Source: Gemmatimonadaceae bacterium (GTDB lineage: Bacteria > Gemmatimonadota > Gemmatimonadetes > Gemmatimonadales > Gemmatimonadaceae). Taken from it: 64,000 nt of DNA. Within the stretch, counting starts at the first letter, position 1. Each line of letters starts with the position of its first letter. This document shows positions 8,590 through 17,601 of this stretch, piece after piece. The notes below the pieces were generated by a model that was not told the origin of the DNA, searched no databases, and saw only the letters and a program-made list of their open reading frames with translations. Made by a program: the position numbers and the translations under genes. The stretch lies in the NCBI GenBank assembly GCA_035606695.1, contig DATNEW010000027.1, positions 242,848 to 306,847 of the forward strand. The letters run 5' to 3'.

Positions 8590-9477
8590 GTGACGCTCAT
8601 GCGTCGACTTCTGCGCGCACTCGGCGCGCGCAGTCCGCGCCTTCGCGCCGCGATGATCAACGCCGCGCGTGAAGCGGGGCTGCAGGACGCACTGTTGACT
8701 CAGTATCGCGAGATGGCGGCGCGCGGCGTGCTTCCAGCGTTCAGCGATGCCGAGCGCCGTTTTCTTTCACAGAACGGCGAGGACGGGATTCTGCTCATGC
8801 TCTTCGGCGTGCTCGGCATGGGCGGCCGTCGCGCGATCGAGATCTGCGCCGGCGACGGCATCGAATGCAACTCCGCGAATCTCATCATCAATCACGGCTG
8901 GCAGGCGCTGCTCGTCGACGGTGACGCTCGTCAAACATCGACGGGTGCGCGCGTGTACGCACATTTACCGAGTACCCGCCGCTCGCCGCCAAGGTTCGCG
9001 ACGTCGTGGGTGACCGCCGAAAACGTGAATGATCTGATCCGTTCCAATGGCTTCGACGGCGACGTCGACCTGCTCTCCATCGATCTCGACGGAATGGATT
9101 ACTGGATCTGGAAAGCGCTCGACGCCGCCCGCCCGCGTGTCGTCGTCCTGGAGTACCAGACGGCTTGGGGTCCGCGCGCGCGCAAAACGGTGGAATACGA
9201 GCCGGCCTTCGAGCTTCGCACCGGCAACGGTCCGCGCGACTGGATTTTCGGCGCAGGCGCATCGCTCGGCGCATTCATCGCACTGGGCGCCGAGAAGGGC
9301 TATCGATACGTTGGCAGCCAGTGCCTTGGCTTCAACGCGTTCTTCCTACGGAACGACGTAGGGTTGGAGCATTTTCCCGAGGCGGATCCCAGCGCGGCGT
9401 TCCTGCATCCGCACGCGCAAGCGTGCATCGCGAACGGCCAGAGCGCGCTTGCGCACTATAGCTGGATGGATGTGTAA
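8590..9477 (+). CDS. FkbM-like (putative methyltransferase-fold) protein
   Basis: 295 residues. The region FLSQNGEDGILLMLFGVLG followed by GRRAIEICAGDGIECNSANLI resembles proteins annotated as FkbM/SAM-dependent methyltransferase-like in surface-glycan loci; ICAGDG would be the SAM-binding glycine motif. A DVDLLSIDLDGMDYWIWKAL segment fits the acidic strand after it. The start is either GTG 8590 or ATG 8599 (MRRLLRALG); neither has a strong ribosome binding site. As the last gene of the exopolysaccharide block, followed at 31 bp by a terminator, it may decorate the polymer. Enzymatic activity is inference; the substrate is unknown. Confidence 0.65.
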   Translation: MTLMRRLLRALGARSPRLRAAMINAAREAGLQDALLTQYREMAARGVLPAFSDAERRFLSQNGEDGILLMLFGVLGMGGRRAIEICAGDGIECNSANLIINHGWQALLVDGDARQTSTGARVYAHLPSTRRSPPRFATSWVTAENVNDLIRSNGFDGDVDLLSIDLDGMDYWIWKALDAARPRVVVLEYQTAWGPRARKTVEYEPAFELRTGNGPRDWIFGAGASLGAFIALGAEKGYRYVGSQCLGFNAFFLRNDVGLEHFPEADPSAAFLHPHAQACIANGQSALAHYSWMDV

Positions 9478-9507
9478 CTGAATCGCTCGTGAATCCGTCT
9501 TTCCGCG

Positions 9508-9533
9508 CCGGCCCAATGGGCCGGTTTTTTTTT
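9508..9533 (+). terminator. Rho-independent terminator of the exopolysaccharide cluster
   Basis: CCGGCCC (9508-9514), loop AAT, GGGCCGG (9518-9524), then nine T (9525-9533). It is a perfect 7-bp stem 31 bp after the FkbM-like stop. The T-run is on the + strand only, so it does not serve the convergent gene. Confidence 0.9.
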
Positions 9534-9541
9534 GCGGTCAA

Positions 9542-10918
<1,377 letters not shown>

Positions 10919-10945
10919 GTCGCGGCGAATGGGGGACGGATTCAC

Positions 10946-11261
10946 GACTTATAAATGCTGTCGCATTTCAGGCGGTTCCCCTGTGGCGCGCGTCACACAC
11001 GCCGTGTGCCCGTGCGTCGCTGTAGCAAAACGGAGCGCGGTCGGCGCGTTTCGCTACATGACCCAGCTCACACGAAAGGATCTCGTCCGCGAAGGCGGGC
11101 ATCACATCCCGCGCGATGCCCGCCTCGCGACGCGAGTTAGGTCGATTACCTCATCCATACGACCGCGTGTGATACACCGCACATGATAGGGGAATGCGCG
11201 GTGCACGGGTGTCCCTGCACTCGCATGACTGCGTCATCAACCTCAAAGGGAGCACCGAACC
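10946..11261. other. Divergent intergenic region (316 bp) with hairpin
   Basis: No gene is seen here. A long hairpin lies at 11088-11129: GGCGGGCATC and GATGCCCGCC arms, extended by CGCGA/TCGCG with one bulged A, with an 11-nt loop. A weaker stem (GTGCA-c-GGG / CCC-TGCAC) lies at 11202-11221, and AAAGGGAG just before 11262 is the ribosome binding site of the following gene. I see no clear sigma54 -24/-12 element. Confidence 0.45.
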
Positions 11262-12020
11262 ATGCAGGGTAGTTTGAGAACTCTAACATTCAGCGGCGTC
11301 GCGGCCGCCGGCCTCATGGTCGCCGCCGCCTGCTCGAGCGACAACTCGCTCGGCGTGAATGGCAATTCGTCGTCGCAACTCGCGTTCACGACGGCGTCCA
11401 CCGGCGCATCCTTCGCCGCGGTGCCCGTCACCAGCGGGGGCCACACGCTCAACCTCACCGCCGTCACCGTGACGGTCGCGCGCGCGGAGCTCAAGCGCGC
11501 CGAGAGCGACAACTGCCCGGGCGACAACGACAACGATGACGATCATCCGGCCGCGGCGCCGAGTACGGCCGCGTGCGGCGAGCTCAAGCTCGGACCGTTC
11601 AACGTCAACCTGCCGCTCGACACGACACTCGTGACGCTGCCAGCCAACACGATTCCGGCCGGCACGTTCCGCGAGTTCGAGCTGCGCGTGTCGCGCGTCG
11701 AGCTCAAGGGCACCTTCGACGGCACGGCGTTCGATGACACGATCGCGGTGGACGCCAAGAGCGAAGTGCAGTTCTCGACGCCGCTCGTCGTCACCGACAG
11801 CACGCCGACTTCGATCACCGTCAACGTCCCGGTCAAGAACTGGCTCGTGAACGCCGACGGCTCGCTCGTCGACCCGACCAAGCTCGCGACGTCGCCATCG
11901 CTCTTGGCGCAGGTTAAAGCGCGCATCGCCGCATCCTTCCGCGCGTTCGAGGATCGCAATCATGACGGCCACGACGATCACGACGGCGGCGGCCACGACG
12001 GTAAAGGCGGCAACGACTGA
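11262..12020 (+). CDS. Putative lipoprotein, DUF4382-like, with His/Asp-rich tail
   Basis: 252 residues. A lipoprotein signal ends in VAAAC (C24). The body (about 40-215) has the pattern SGGHTLNLTAVTVTVARAEL, then FRELEL-type strands (TFREFELRVSRVELKG) and VNVPVKNWLVNADGS, which recalls DUF4382-type immunoglobulin-like lipoproteins. The last 25 residues are almost all D, H, G, N and K (DRNHDGHDDHDGGGHDG), an EF-hand-like or metal-binding tail; a second acidic run (DNDNDDDH) lies near residue 90. Known for the family: only that it is secreted. Function is unknown; calcium or other metal binding is inference. AAAGGGAG precedes the ATG with good spacing. A strong hairpin follows the stop. Confidence 0.75.
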   Translation: MQGSLRTLTFSGVAAAGLMVAAACSSDNSLGVNGNSSSQLAFTTASTGASFAAVPVTSGGHTLNLTAVTVTVARAELKRAESDNCPGDNDNDDDHPAAAPSTAACGELKLGPFNVNLPLDTTLVTLPANTIPAGTFREFELRVSRVELKGTFDGTAFDDTIAVDAKSEVQFSTPLVVTDSTPTSITVNVPVKNWLVNADGSLVDPTKLATSPSLLAQVKARIAASFRAFEDRNHDGHDDHDGGGHDGKGGND

Positions 12021-12033
12021 TCGTACATGACAA

Positions 12034-12079
12034 TCTCCTCGCTGGGTGAGCGAGACCGCACCGCTCACTCAGCCGGAGA
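12034..12079. terminator. Strong hairpin after the lipoprotein gene (no T-run)
   Basis: TCTCC, then a 12-bp arm GCTGGGTGAGCG (12041-12052), loop of 9, CGCTCACTCAGC (12062-12073) and GGAGA. It is one G.T pair away from perfect. It starts 14 bp after the stop but has no T-tract, so it may stop transcription with Rho or protect the 3' end. Confidence 0.5.
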
Positions 12080-12209
12080 ATGCACGATGACATTCGAGTT
12101 CGTATCTCGCGCGTCCCACGCCAACGATCGAGCTCGTCCGCGCGTTTTTCTGAGGCACACCCGCCCGATTCCGGGGTAGGGTAACGCAGCCGACGAGGGT
12201 CATTCGATC

Positions 12210-12764
12210 ATGAGCACACACGACGAACTCAACGAGACAACACCGGGCGACCAATGTGAGGGGCACGGCTGCGGCCTGCCCCACACGCGTCGCCAGTTTC
12301 TTCGCGATTCCTTCCTGAGCATGGCCGGGGCGCTCGTCGCCGTCGGCGTGTCACGCCGCACCGCGCTCGCCATGCCGCTCGAGTTCACGGAAGCGCGCCG
12401 CGCCTCCGGTGCCACGCGCAGCTACACACTTCCCGCCGCGGACGGTGCGCAGATCGACAAGGACAACGAGGTCATTCTCGTTCGCTGGCAGAACGCCGTA
12501 TATGCGTTCGCCCTCTCCTGTCCGCATCAGAACACCGCGCTCAAGTGGGACGATCGCGAACACGGCTTCCAATGCCCCAAGCACCACTCGGCATTCAAGC
12601 CCGACGGCGAATACATCCCCGGCAGCGGCCGCGCCACGCGCAGCATGGATCGCTTCGGCATCTCGGCGGCGGGCAGCACCGGCGTCGTCGTCGATCTCGA
12701 CAAGCTCTATCAGGAAGACGACGACGCGGCGCAGTGGGCGAACGCCGTCGTACACCTGAAATAA
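12210..12764 (+). CDS. Tat-exported Rieske [2Fe-2S] protein
   Basis: 184 residues. The Tat signal is TRRQFLRDSFLSMAGALVAVG (RR at 27-28), so the protein is folded with its cluster before export and is probably anchored or periplasmic. Rieske ligands are C104-x-H106 (CPH) and C122-x-x-H125 (CPKH). The second box continues HSAFKPDGEYIPGSGRATRSMDRF, as in Rieske ferredoxin-like domains of oxygenases or bc-type complexes. The extra cysteines of high-potential bc1 Rieske proteins are not in the usual places. No cytochrome b, cytochrome c or oxygenase subunit is nearby, so the redox partner is unknown. Two additional N-terminal cysteines (16 and 21) precede the Tat motif. Confidence 0.9.
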   Translation: MSTHDELNETTPGDQCEGHGCGLPHTRRQFLRDSFLSMAGALVAVGVSRRTALAMPLEFTEARRASGATRSYTLPAADGAQIDKDNEVILVRWQNAVYAFALSCPHQNTALKWDDREHGFQCPKHHSAFKPDGEYIPGSGRATRSMDRFGISAAGSTGVVVDLDKLYQEDDDAAQWANAVVHLK

Positions 12765-12776
12765 GAGAAATTAGAA

Positions 12777-13814
12777 TTATCGCAACGCCAGCACGCGAAT
12801 GAGCAGGATCGCAGTCGCAATCAGCGCGATGAGCGATCCCGCCACCGCGGTGGCCACCCGCGATCCGACGCGCCGCACCGAGCGCAAATCCACCGACAAT
12901 CCGAGCCCCGCCATCGCGGCGATCGTCAGCCAGCCTGCGACGAGCTTCGCCTCGTTCGCGACGACGTCGGGAATGACGTGCGTGGAACGCAGCGCGGCGA
13001 GCACGACGAATCCGGTGACGAACCACGGAACCAGGCTCGCCCGGCGCTTTGGCAGCGACGACGTCGCGGCGTCGCTCGGCGCGCCCAATCCTGAGTCGCG
13101 CCGGCCGATCAACGAGAAGAACATCACGACAGGCCCGAGCATCAACACGCGACCCAACTTCACCGCGGTCGCGACCTGTCCACTCAACACGCTCACGGCG
13201 AACGCCGCCGCGAGCACCTGTGGTACCGCGTAGACCGTGAGCCCCGCGAGCACGCCGTACTGATAGTTGGAGTAATGCAGCGGGATCATCAGGAGCGGCA
13301 GACCAAGCACGACGAGCACACCCAGCACCGCGGTCAGCGCGATCGACGCCGCCACATCCTCACGCTCAGCGCCGATCACCGGCGCGACCGCGGCGATCGC
13401 CGAATTCCCGCAGATCGAGTTGCCGCACGCAACGAGCACCGCGAGCCGCGGCGTGAGACCGACGCCGCGGCCGATGCCGTAGCTCACGACGAGCGACACG
13501 CACACGATCCCGACGATCCCGAACGCCAGCCACGGTCCCGACGCAAAGAGTCGCGGAATGTCCATCGTGGCGCCGAGCAGAAAGACCGCGACCTCGAGGA
13601 TTTCTTTGCCGACGAAGCGAATGCCCGCGTCCTGTCGCGGGCTGACGCCGCCGGCGGTGCACACGGCCATTCCAATGAGAATGGCCAAAACGAGCGCCTC
13701 GATGATCGCCCGTCCGAGGAGGTGTTCTTCAGCCGCGCCCCCGGCGACAGCCGCCAGGGCGACAAGAATGGAGATAAGGACGCCTGGCCACAGGACGCGC
13801 CAATTCAACCGCAT
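12777..13814 (-). CDS. YeiH-family (UPF0324) putative sulfite/sulfate exporter
   Basis: 345 residues, matching the family's usual length of about 340. Ten or so hydrophobic segments are spaced along the chain. Family signatures include FVGKEILEVAVFLLGATMDIP, the LAVLVACGNSICGNSAIAAVAPVIGA block with its paired GNS motifs, and ALTAVLGVLVVLGLPLL. The frame is open upstream to 14198 but that part overlaps the LysR gene; ATG 13814 gives the conserved start MRLNWRVLWPGVLISILVAL. The gene is divergent from a LysR regulator with 70 bp between, the same arrangement as yeiH-yeiE in enterobacteria, where the pair is tied to sulfite handling. The substrate here is inferred from that family. Confidence 0.9.
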   Translation of the reverse strand: MRLNWRVLWPGVLISILVALAAVAGGAAEEHLLGRAIIEALVLAILIGMAVCTAGGVSPRQDAGIRFVGKEILEVAVFLLGATMDIPRLFASGPWLAFGIVGIVCVSLVVSYGIGRGVGLTPRLAVLVACGNSICGNSAIAAVAPVIGAEREDVAASIALTAVLGVLVVLGLPLLMIPLHYSNYQYGVLAGLTVYAVPQVLAAAFAVSVLSGQVATAVKLGRVLMLGPVVMFFSLIGRRDSGLGAPSDAATSSLPKRRASLVPWFVTGFVVLAALRSTHVIPDVVANEAKLVAGWLTIAAMAGLGLSVDLRSVRRVGSRVATAVAGSLIALIATAILLIRVLALR

Positions 13815-13861
13815 AGAGGGAGGATAGTTGGCGAGGACACAATGAAGCCAGTACATTGTTC

Positions 13862-13875
13862 TTATAAATACATAA
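13862..13875. promoter_or_regulatory. Candidate LysR operator between exporter and regulator
   Basis: TTAT-AAATAC-ATAA (13862-13875) is an interrupted dyad with an AT-rich core, 9 bp before the LysR ATG in a 70-bp divergent gap. LysR proteins bind T-N11-A dyads. The assignment rests on shape and position only. Confidence 0.35.
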
Positions 13876-13884
13876 CTTTTCATT

Positions 13885-14799
13885 ATGGCACTCAACCTCC
13901 ACCACCTCCGGCTCTTCGCGGCCGTCGTCGACCATGGCGGATTCACCCGCGCTGCCGAGGCGCTCAATCTCAGCCAACCGGCGATCTCCAAGTCGCTCAA
14001 GGAGTTAGAGGCGGGATTGGGCCTGTCCCTCATCGACCGGGAGGGACGCTCTCTTCGGCTGACCGACGCCGGCCGCGCGCTCCATAGCAGGGCGCGCGAG
14101 CTCTTCGGTGTCGAACGAGTGGCCGAGCGGGAATTGCGGGAGCTTCGCGGGCTCAAGCGGGGCGCGCTTCGCATCGCCGCCAGCACGACGATTGCCACCT
14201 ACCTCCTTCCGCCCGTGCTCGGGCGGTTCCACCTTCGTCACCCGCGCGTCCGCATTCAGACGTCGAGCGCGAACACGCGTGCGGTGCTCCGGCTGTTGCT
14301 CGAGGCGCGGGTCGATCTGGCGCTCGTCGAAGGGCCGGTGTCGGACGCGGGGGTCATCGCGCATCCGTGGCGTGACGACGAGCTGGTCGTGATCGCGCCG
14401 CGCGACCACCGCTTGTTGTCGGAACGGCGCGTGACGGTCGAGGATGTCGCGGCGGAGCGGATGTTGGTCCGTGAGCCGGGCTCGGGCACGCGAGAAGTCA
14501 GTGAAAGCGCGCTCGCGCGACACGGCATCCGCCTCACGCGCACGATGCGCGTGGGCGGCACGGAAGCCATCAAGCAGGCGGTGGCGGCGGGACTCGGACT
14601 TGCGATTGTCTCGCGCGCGGCGGCGGCGGATCAGCTCGCGCTTGGACGCATTGCGGTGTTGCACGTCGAGGGGCTGACGATCAAGCGAACGTTGACCCGG
14701 CTCGAGCTGCGCGATCGGACCGCTACGGTCGCCGCCCGAGAGATGGTAGAGTTGTTGTACGAGGACAACGGCAATGCCGATGCGTCCGGCGTCGGCTGA
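13885..14799 (+). CDS. LysR-family transcriptional regulator (CysB/YeiE-type neighbourhood)
   Basis: 304 residues, the standard LysR length. The N-terminal winged helix-turn-helix is clear: LHHLRLFAAVVDHGGFTRAAEALNLSQPAISKSLKELEAGLGLSLIDR (abridged here), followed by the linker helix. The effector domain begins near residue 90 (GALRIAASTTIATYLLPPVL) with a periplasmic-binding-protein fold, including ALVEGPVSDAGVIAHPWRDDELVVI. In YeiE-type proteins this domain senses sulfite; in CysB types it senses acetylserine. Given the divergent YeiH-like gene, a sulfur-compound ligand is the likeliest guess. It probably regulates both genes from the shared 70-bp gap. Confidence 0.92.
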   Translation: MALNLHHLRLFAAVVDHGGFTRAAEALNLSQPAISKSLKELEAGLGLSLIDREGRSLRLTDAGRALHSRARELFGVERVAERELRELRGLKRGALRIAASTTIATYLLPPVLGRFHLRHPRVRIQTSSANTRAVLRLLLEARVDLALVEGPVSDAGVIAHPWRDDELVVIAPRDHRLLSERRVTVEDVAAERMLVREPGSGTREVSESALARHGIRLTRTMRVGGTEAIKQAVAAGLGLAIVSRAAAADQLALGRIAVLHVEGLTIKRTLTRLELRDRTATVAAREMVELLYEDNGNADASGVG

Positions 14800-14873
14800 T
14801 TAGACATTCATCGAACCAACGCACGCTCATGCGAACGAATCCGCACATGCACTACGGACACTGCAGGCACTAC

Positions 14874-16229
14874 ATGTCGAGCTCCGCGCGAAGGTTCGCG
14901 CTGACTGTCGTCTCTTCGTTCATCGTTGGAATCGCGGCCTGTCATTCGGCGCCGCCACCACCGCCGCCACCGCCGGTACCCTTGAGCGACTCGGCGACGG
15001 CCGCGCTGCGGTGGGTCGAGTCGCACGCGTCGGCGTTCGGCGCTGACGATTCCGTCGCGACGCCGGCGGAGCGCGCGGAGATCTTCGCGCTCACGACTGG
15101 CGCGCGCATCATCGGCTTCAGCGAATTGAATGAAGGCACGCACGAGTTTCCGTACGTCGTGCGGCGCGCGGTACTGGCGCTCGCCGACTCGGGCGTGCGC
15201 GGCATCGCCATTCAGGCGTCGATGGCGGACGCGATGGAGATCGATCGCTACGTCCGCGGCGGCAACGGCGATGCGCGGCGTTTGCTGCGCACACTCGACA
15301 ACTGGCGCTGGGAAACGCGCGAGATGGTGGCCCTGGTCGAATCGATTCGCGCGTGGAACATGGCGCATCGCGACCGCGAGATCGGATTCTACGGGTTCGA
15401 GATTCCAACCGCCGCGCACGCGGTGCGCGTGATCACGACGCTACCCGATTCACTCACCGGGCCGGCGCTCAAGTCGTGGCTCGTGCAGCACTATGCCTGC
15501 GTCGCGATGAACGAAGGCGCGCACTGGGGACTCGAGGGTCGCGCGGCCGACAGCACGTTCTGGGCGTCGTGTGGTCCGGCCACGACGCAAGGGTTGGACA
15601 GCATCGTCGCACTGCGGCGCCGGCTGGGCTCGCGCGGCGCGTCGGATTTAGCATTTGCTGAAGAGATGGCGCGGCTCGTCGCGCATCACGTGAGCGTTGG
15701 GTTGCGCCGCATGAAGCGCGAGGACGCGAACGCCGAGCACGTGATGTTCCTCGCGAACATCGCCGGCGAGAATGCGCGGCTGGTGTTGTGGGGCGGCGAC
15801 GTCGAGATGGGACGTCTGACGCTCGACAAGACGACGGTGCAAACCGGCGTACCGCTTGGCCAGCGGCTTGGCGCGCGCTATCGCGCGATTGCGTTCACAT
15901 ATGGCGACGGCGTGATTCGCACGCACGTGCCGAATCCGAATGCGCGCATCGGCGACGAGCCGGGTCTGTCGACGATCACGGTGACGCCGCCGCAGCCGAA
16001 CACGTACGAAGACGTGTTTCGCCGCGCGCCTGAGAGCGCCTATTGGCTCGACATGCGCGCGCTGCCGAGTGATCTCGCGGGGGCGTGGCTCAAGGGTCCG
16101 CGTCCGATGCGGTTTATCACGGACGCCTATTCGCCGCTCGCATCGCCGACGGCGTTCCAGACGCCAATCGAGTTTCCCGCGAACTACGACGCGGTGGTGT
16201 TCGTGAAGAAGGTGTCGGCGGCGAAATAG
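14874..16229 (+). CDS. Erythromycin-esterase-like lipoprotein
   Basis: 451 residues from ATG 14874, which places a lipoprotein signal at the N-terminus (FALTVVSSFIVGIAAC, C23) followed by a run of eight prolines. An ATG at 14829 is also in frame. The body follows the erythromycin esterase family (PF05139): GFSELNEGTHEF for the family's GE-x-THG-x-x-E block, then AMEIDRYVRGG, ALVESIRAWN and IGFYGFEI. The family's later asparagine-x-histidine segment reads LVLWGGDVEM here, so the usual catalytic histidine is not at its place. The protein may be a diverged enzyme or a non-hydrolytic homologue. No resistance function should be inferred. Confidence 0.8.
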   Translation: MSSSARRFALTVVSSFIVGIAACHSAPPPPPPPPVPLSDSATAALRWVESHASAFGADDSVATPAERAEIFALTTGARIIGFSELNEGTHEFPYVVRRAVLALADSGVRGIAIQASMADAMEIDRYVRGGNGDARRLLRTLDNWRWETREMVALVESIRAWNMAHRDREIGFYGFEIPTAAHAVRVITTLPDSLTGPALKSWLVQHYACVAMNEGAHWGLEGRAADSTFWASCGPATTQGLDSIVALRRRLGSRGASDLAFAEEMARLVAHHVSVGLRRMKREDANAEHVMFLANIAGENARLVLWGGDVEMGRLTLDKTTVQTGVPLGQRLGARYRAIAFTYGDGVIRTHVPNPNARIGDEPGLSTITVTPPQPNTYEDVFRRAPESAYWLDMRALPSDLAGAWLKGPRPMRFITDAYSPLASPTAFQTPIEFPANYDAVVFVKKVSAAK

Positions 16230-16233
16230 ATCG

Positions 16234-16290
16234 GTCATCCTCGCGAGCCGAACGAACGCCGTCATCCTCGCGAGCGGAGCGAGACGAGGA
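16234..16290. repeat. Two half-copies of a GTCATCCTCGCGAG repeat
   Basis: GTCATCCTCGCGAGC occurs at 16234-16248 and again at 16261-16275; the second copy continues GGAGCGAGACGAGGAT, forming an imperfect hairpin. It has the same general form as the GTCATCC...GGATGAC repeat at 30.8 kb. Confidence 0.6.
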
Positions 16291-16311
16291 TCTGCTTTTC
16301 TGCACGCTGTT

Positions 16312-16463
16312 CAAAAAAACTCAAGCACGGACTGTGAACCGCGACGGACTCTGACGGGCACGGAGACAGCGGAAACCGCAGTCAACTGTAGTCAACTGTA
16401 GTCAACGCCGTCTCCGTGCCTGTCCGCGTATGTCGCAGTTCACAGTCCGTGACAAATTTTTTT
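16312..16463. repeat. Long inverted-repeat element (family member 1)
   Basis: Arms of about 43-55 bp: 16324-16367 and 16409-16452 pair with about eight mismatches (GCACGGACTGTGAAC against GTTCACAGTCCGTGA; GGCACGGAGAC against GTCTCCGTGCC). A-rich and T-rich edges (CAAAAAAAC, AAATTTTTTT) flank the arms. The centre has a 10-bp tandem repeat (GTCAACTGTA twice, then GTCAAC). A 22-bp core at 16406-16427 recurs exactly at 63576-63597. I see no coding capacity, so it looks like a small non-autonomous palindromic repeat. Confidence 0.8.
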
Positions 16464-16484
16464 GAACGGCACGGGTACTCCAGA

Positions 16485-17444
16485 CTATTCCGTGCTAGGC
16501 GACGCCACACTCGCCACACTGATATCGACCGGCAGGCGCACGCCGTTGTGCTCGCGCACCACGTCGAGCAACCCCTGCCACGCCGTCGCGAACTTGTGGC
16601 CCACGTCCGTCGGCGCGCGGTCGACGTCGAAGCCGCCGGTGCCGGCGATCCAGAACGCCGGATCACCCGAGACACCGGCGCGCGTGTACTCGTCGCTCAC
16701 GTCGTCGTAGATCGTGCTCGCGTTGCGCGTGTGGGCATAGATGCCGGGCTTATAGCGACCGTCGGCGAGCACGGCATGCGTCCACGCGCGGTAGTAGTCG
16801 CGCATGCGTTGCGGCACCGACGTCATGTACTCGACGTCGAGAAAGATCACGGTCCCGTTCGGAAAGCCTTCGCCCTGCGCGGTCCCGATGGCGCCGCGTG
16901 CATCGATCGCACCTTGCGCCGCGTTGACGTACGACGCCGCGCACTTGCCGTCCCGGCTCGTCGCGACGGGAATGGTCGACGTGCGCGTCATCTTGTAGGT
17001 CTTCGCGCGATGGCCTTTCGTCGCCTTCCTGTGGACCGTGACGGTGCGCGTCGTCGGCGCGAAGCTCTTGCCCCACGTCTGCTGACCGACGTAGATGACC
17101 GCCAAGCCCCATCCGTTGCGCACGAGTTGCGCGCGCTTGCCCGACCACGTGTCGTCGGAGTGGCAGGGAGCCGACAGATAGTAGCCGACCCATTCGTATT
17201 GGCCGGCACGCTTCCAGGCGTCCATCGCCTTGTCGCCGGGATATACGTTGGTGTCGAACCCAAGATGGCTGCGCGTCGCCGTCGAAACGAGCTGAACCAC
17301 TGCGCTGTCGATCGTCGCGGGCGCAGCAGCGAGCTCGGCCGCTGCGGCCGGCAGCGGCTCATGCACCAGCTTCGGCGATTCGAGCCATGCCGATACGGCC
17401 GCGGTCGCCACGAGCAAGGCGTTGCGCAGAGTCTGCTTCTTCAT
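16485..17444 (-). CDS. Secreted DUF1906 (Rv2525c-like, glycoside-hydrolase-fold) protein
   Basis: 319 residues. The N-terminus is a signal sequence (MKKQTLRNALLVATAAVSAW). From about residue 60 the protein follows DUF1906: HLGFDTNVYPGDKAMDAWK, WVGYYLSAPCH, LVRNGWGLAVIYVGQQTWG, later GTVIFLDVEYM and YYRAWTHAVLADGRYKPGIYAH, ending with FWIAGTGGFDVDRAP. Known members have a TIM-barrel glycoside-hydrolase-like fold and include Tat substrates of actinobacteria; activity is unproven for most. The acidic residues in FLDVEY are at the expected active-site strand. It is alone on the minus strand, next to a repeat element, and its operon context gives no clue. Confidence 0.85.
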   Translation of the reverse strand: MKKQTLRNALLVATAAVSAWLESPKLVHEPLPAAAAELAAAPATIDSAVVQLVSTATRSHLGFDTNVYPGDKAMDAWKRAGQYEWVGYYLSAPCHSDDTWSGKRAQLVRNGWGLAVIYVGQQTWGKSFAPTTRTVTVHRKATKGHRAKTYKMTRTSTIPVATSRDGKCAASYVNAAQGAIDARGAIGTAQGEGFPNGTVIFLDVEYMTSVPQRMRDYYRAWTHAVLADGRYKPGIYAHTRNASTIYDDVSDEYTRAGVSGDPAFWIAGTGGFDVDRAPTDVGHKFATAWQGLLDVVREHNGVRLPVDISVASVASPSTE

Positions 17445-17601
17445 TGGCGGCTGTTAGGGAAATGTGAATGCGTACGTGTGACGCACCTCACGCCTCGATG
17501 TTACCCGCCATCTCGAGCCGGGTTCGTACAGAAATTGCTGAGCCAGCGCACGGTCATCCCGGAACGACCGGGCGATTCAACCTGTCTGGAGGACGGAACG
17601 T

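Noticed and set aside
10948..10956. CTTATAAAT occurring upstream of three genes (also 13861 and 20789)
   Set aside because: Could be AT-rich -10 regions, but the distance to starts and lack of -35 partners are inconsistent; chance cannot be excluded.
13275..14087. Highly charged + strand frame across the YeiH-like gene
   Set aside because: It covers an unambiguous membrane transporter on the minus strand and runs into the LysR gene; composition is non-protein-like.
16380..16406. Short direct repeats suggestive of a CRISPR array
   Set aside because: The units are 10 bp with no spacers; they form the centre of an inverted-repeat element and no cas gene is nearby.
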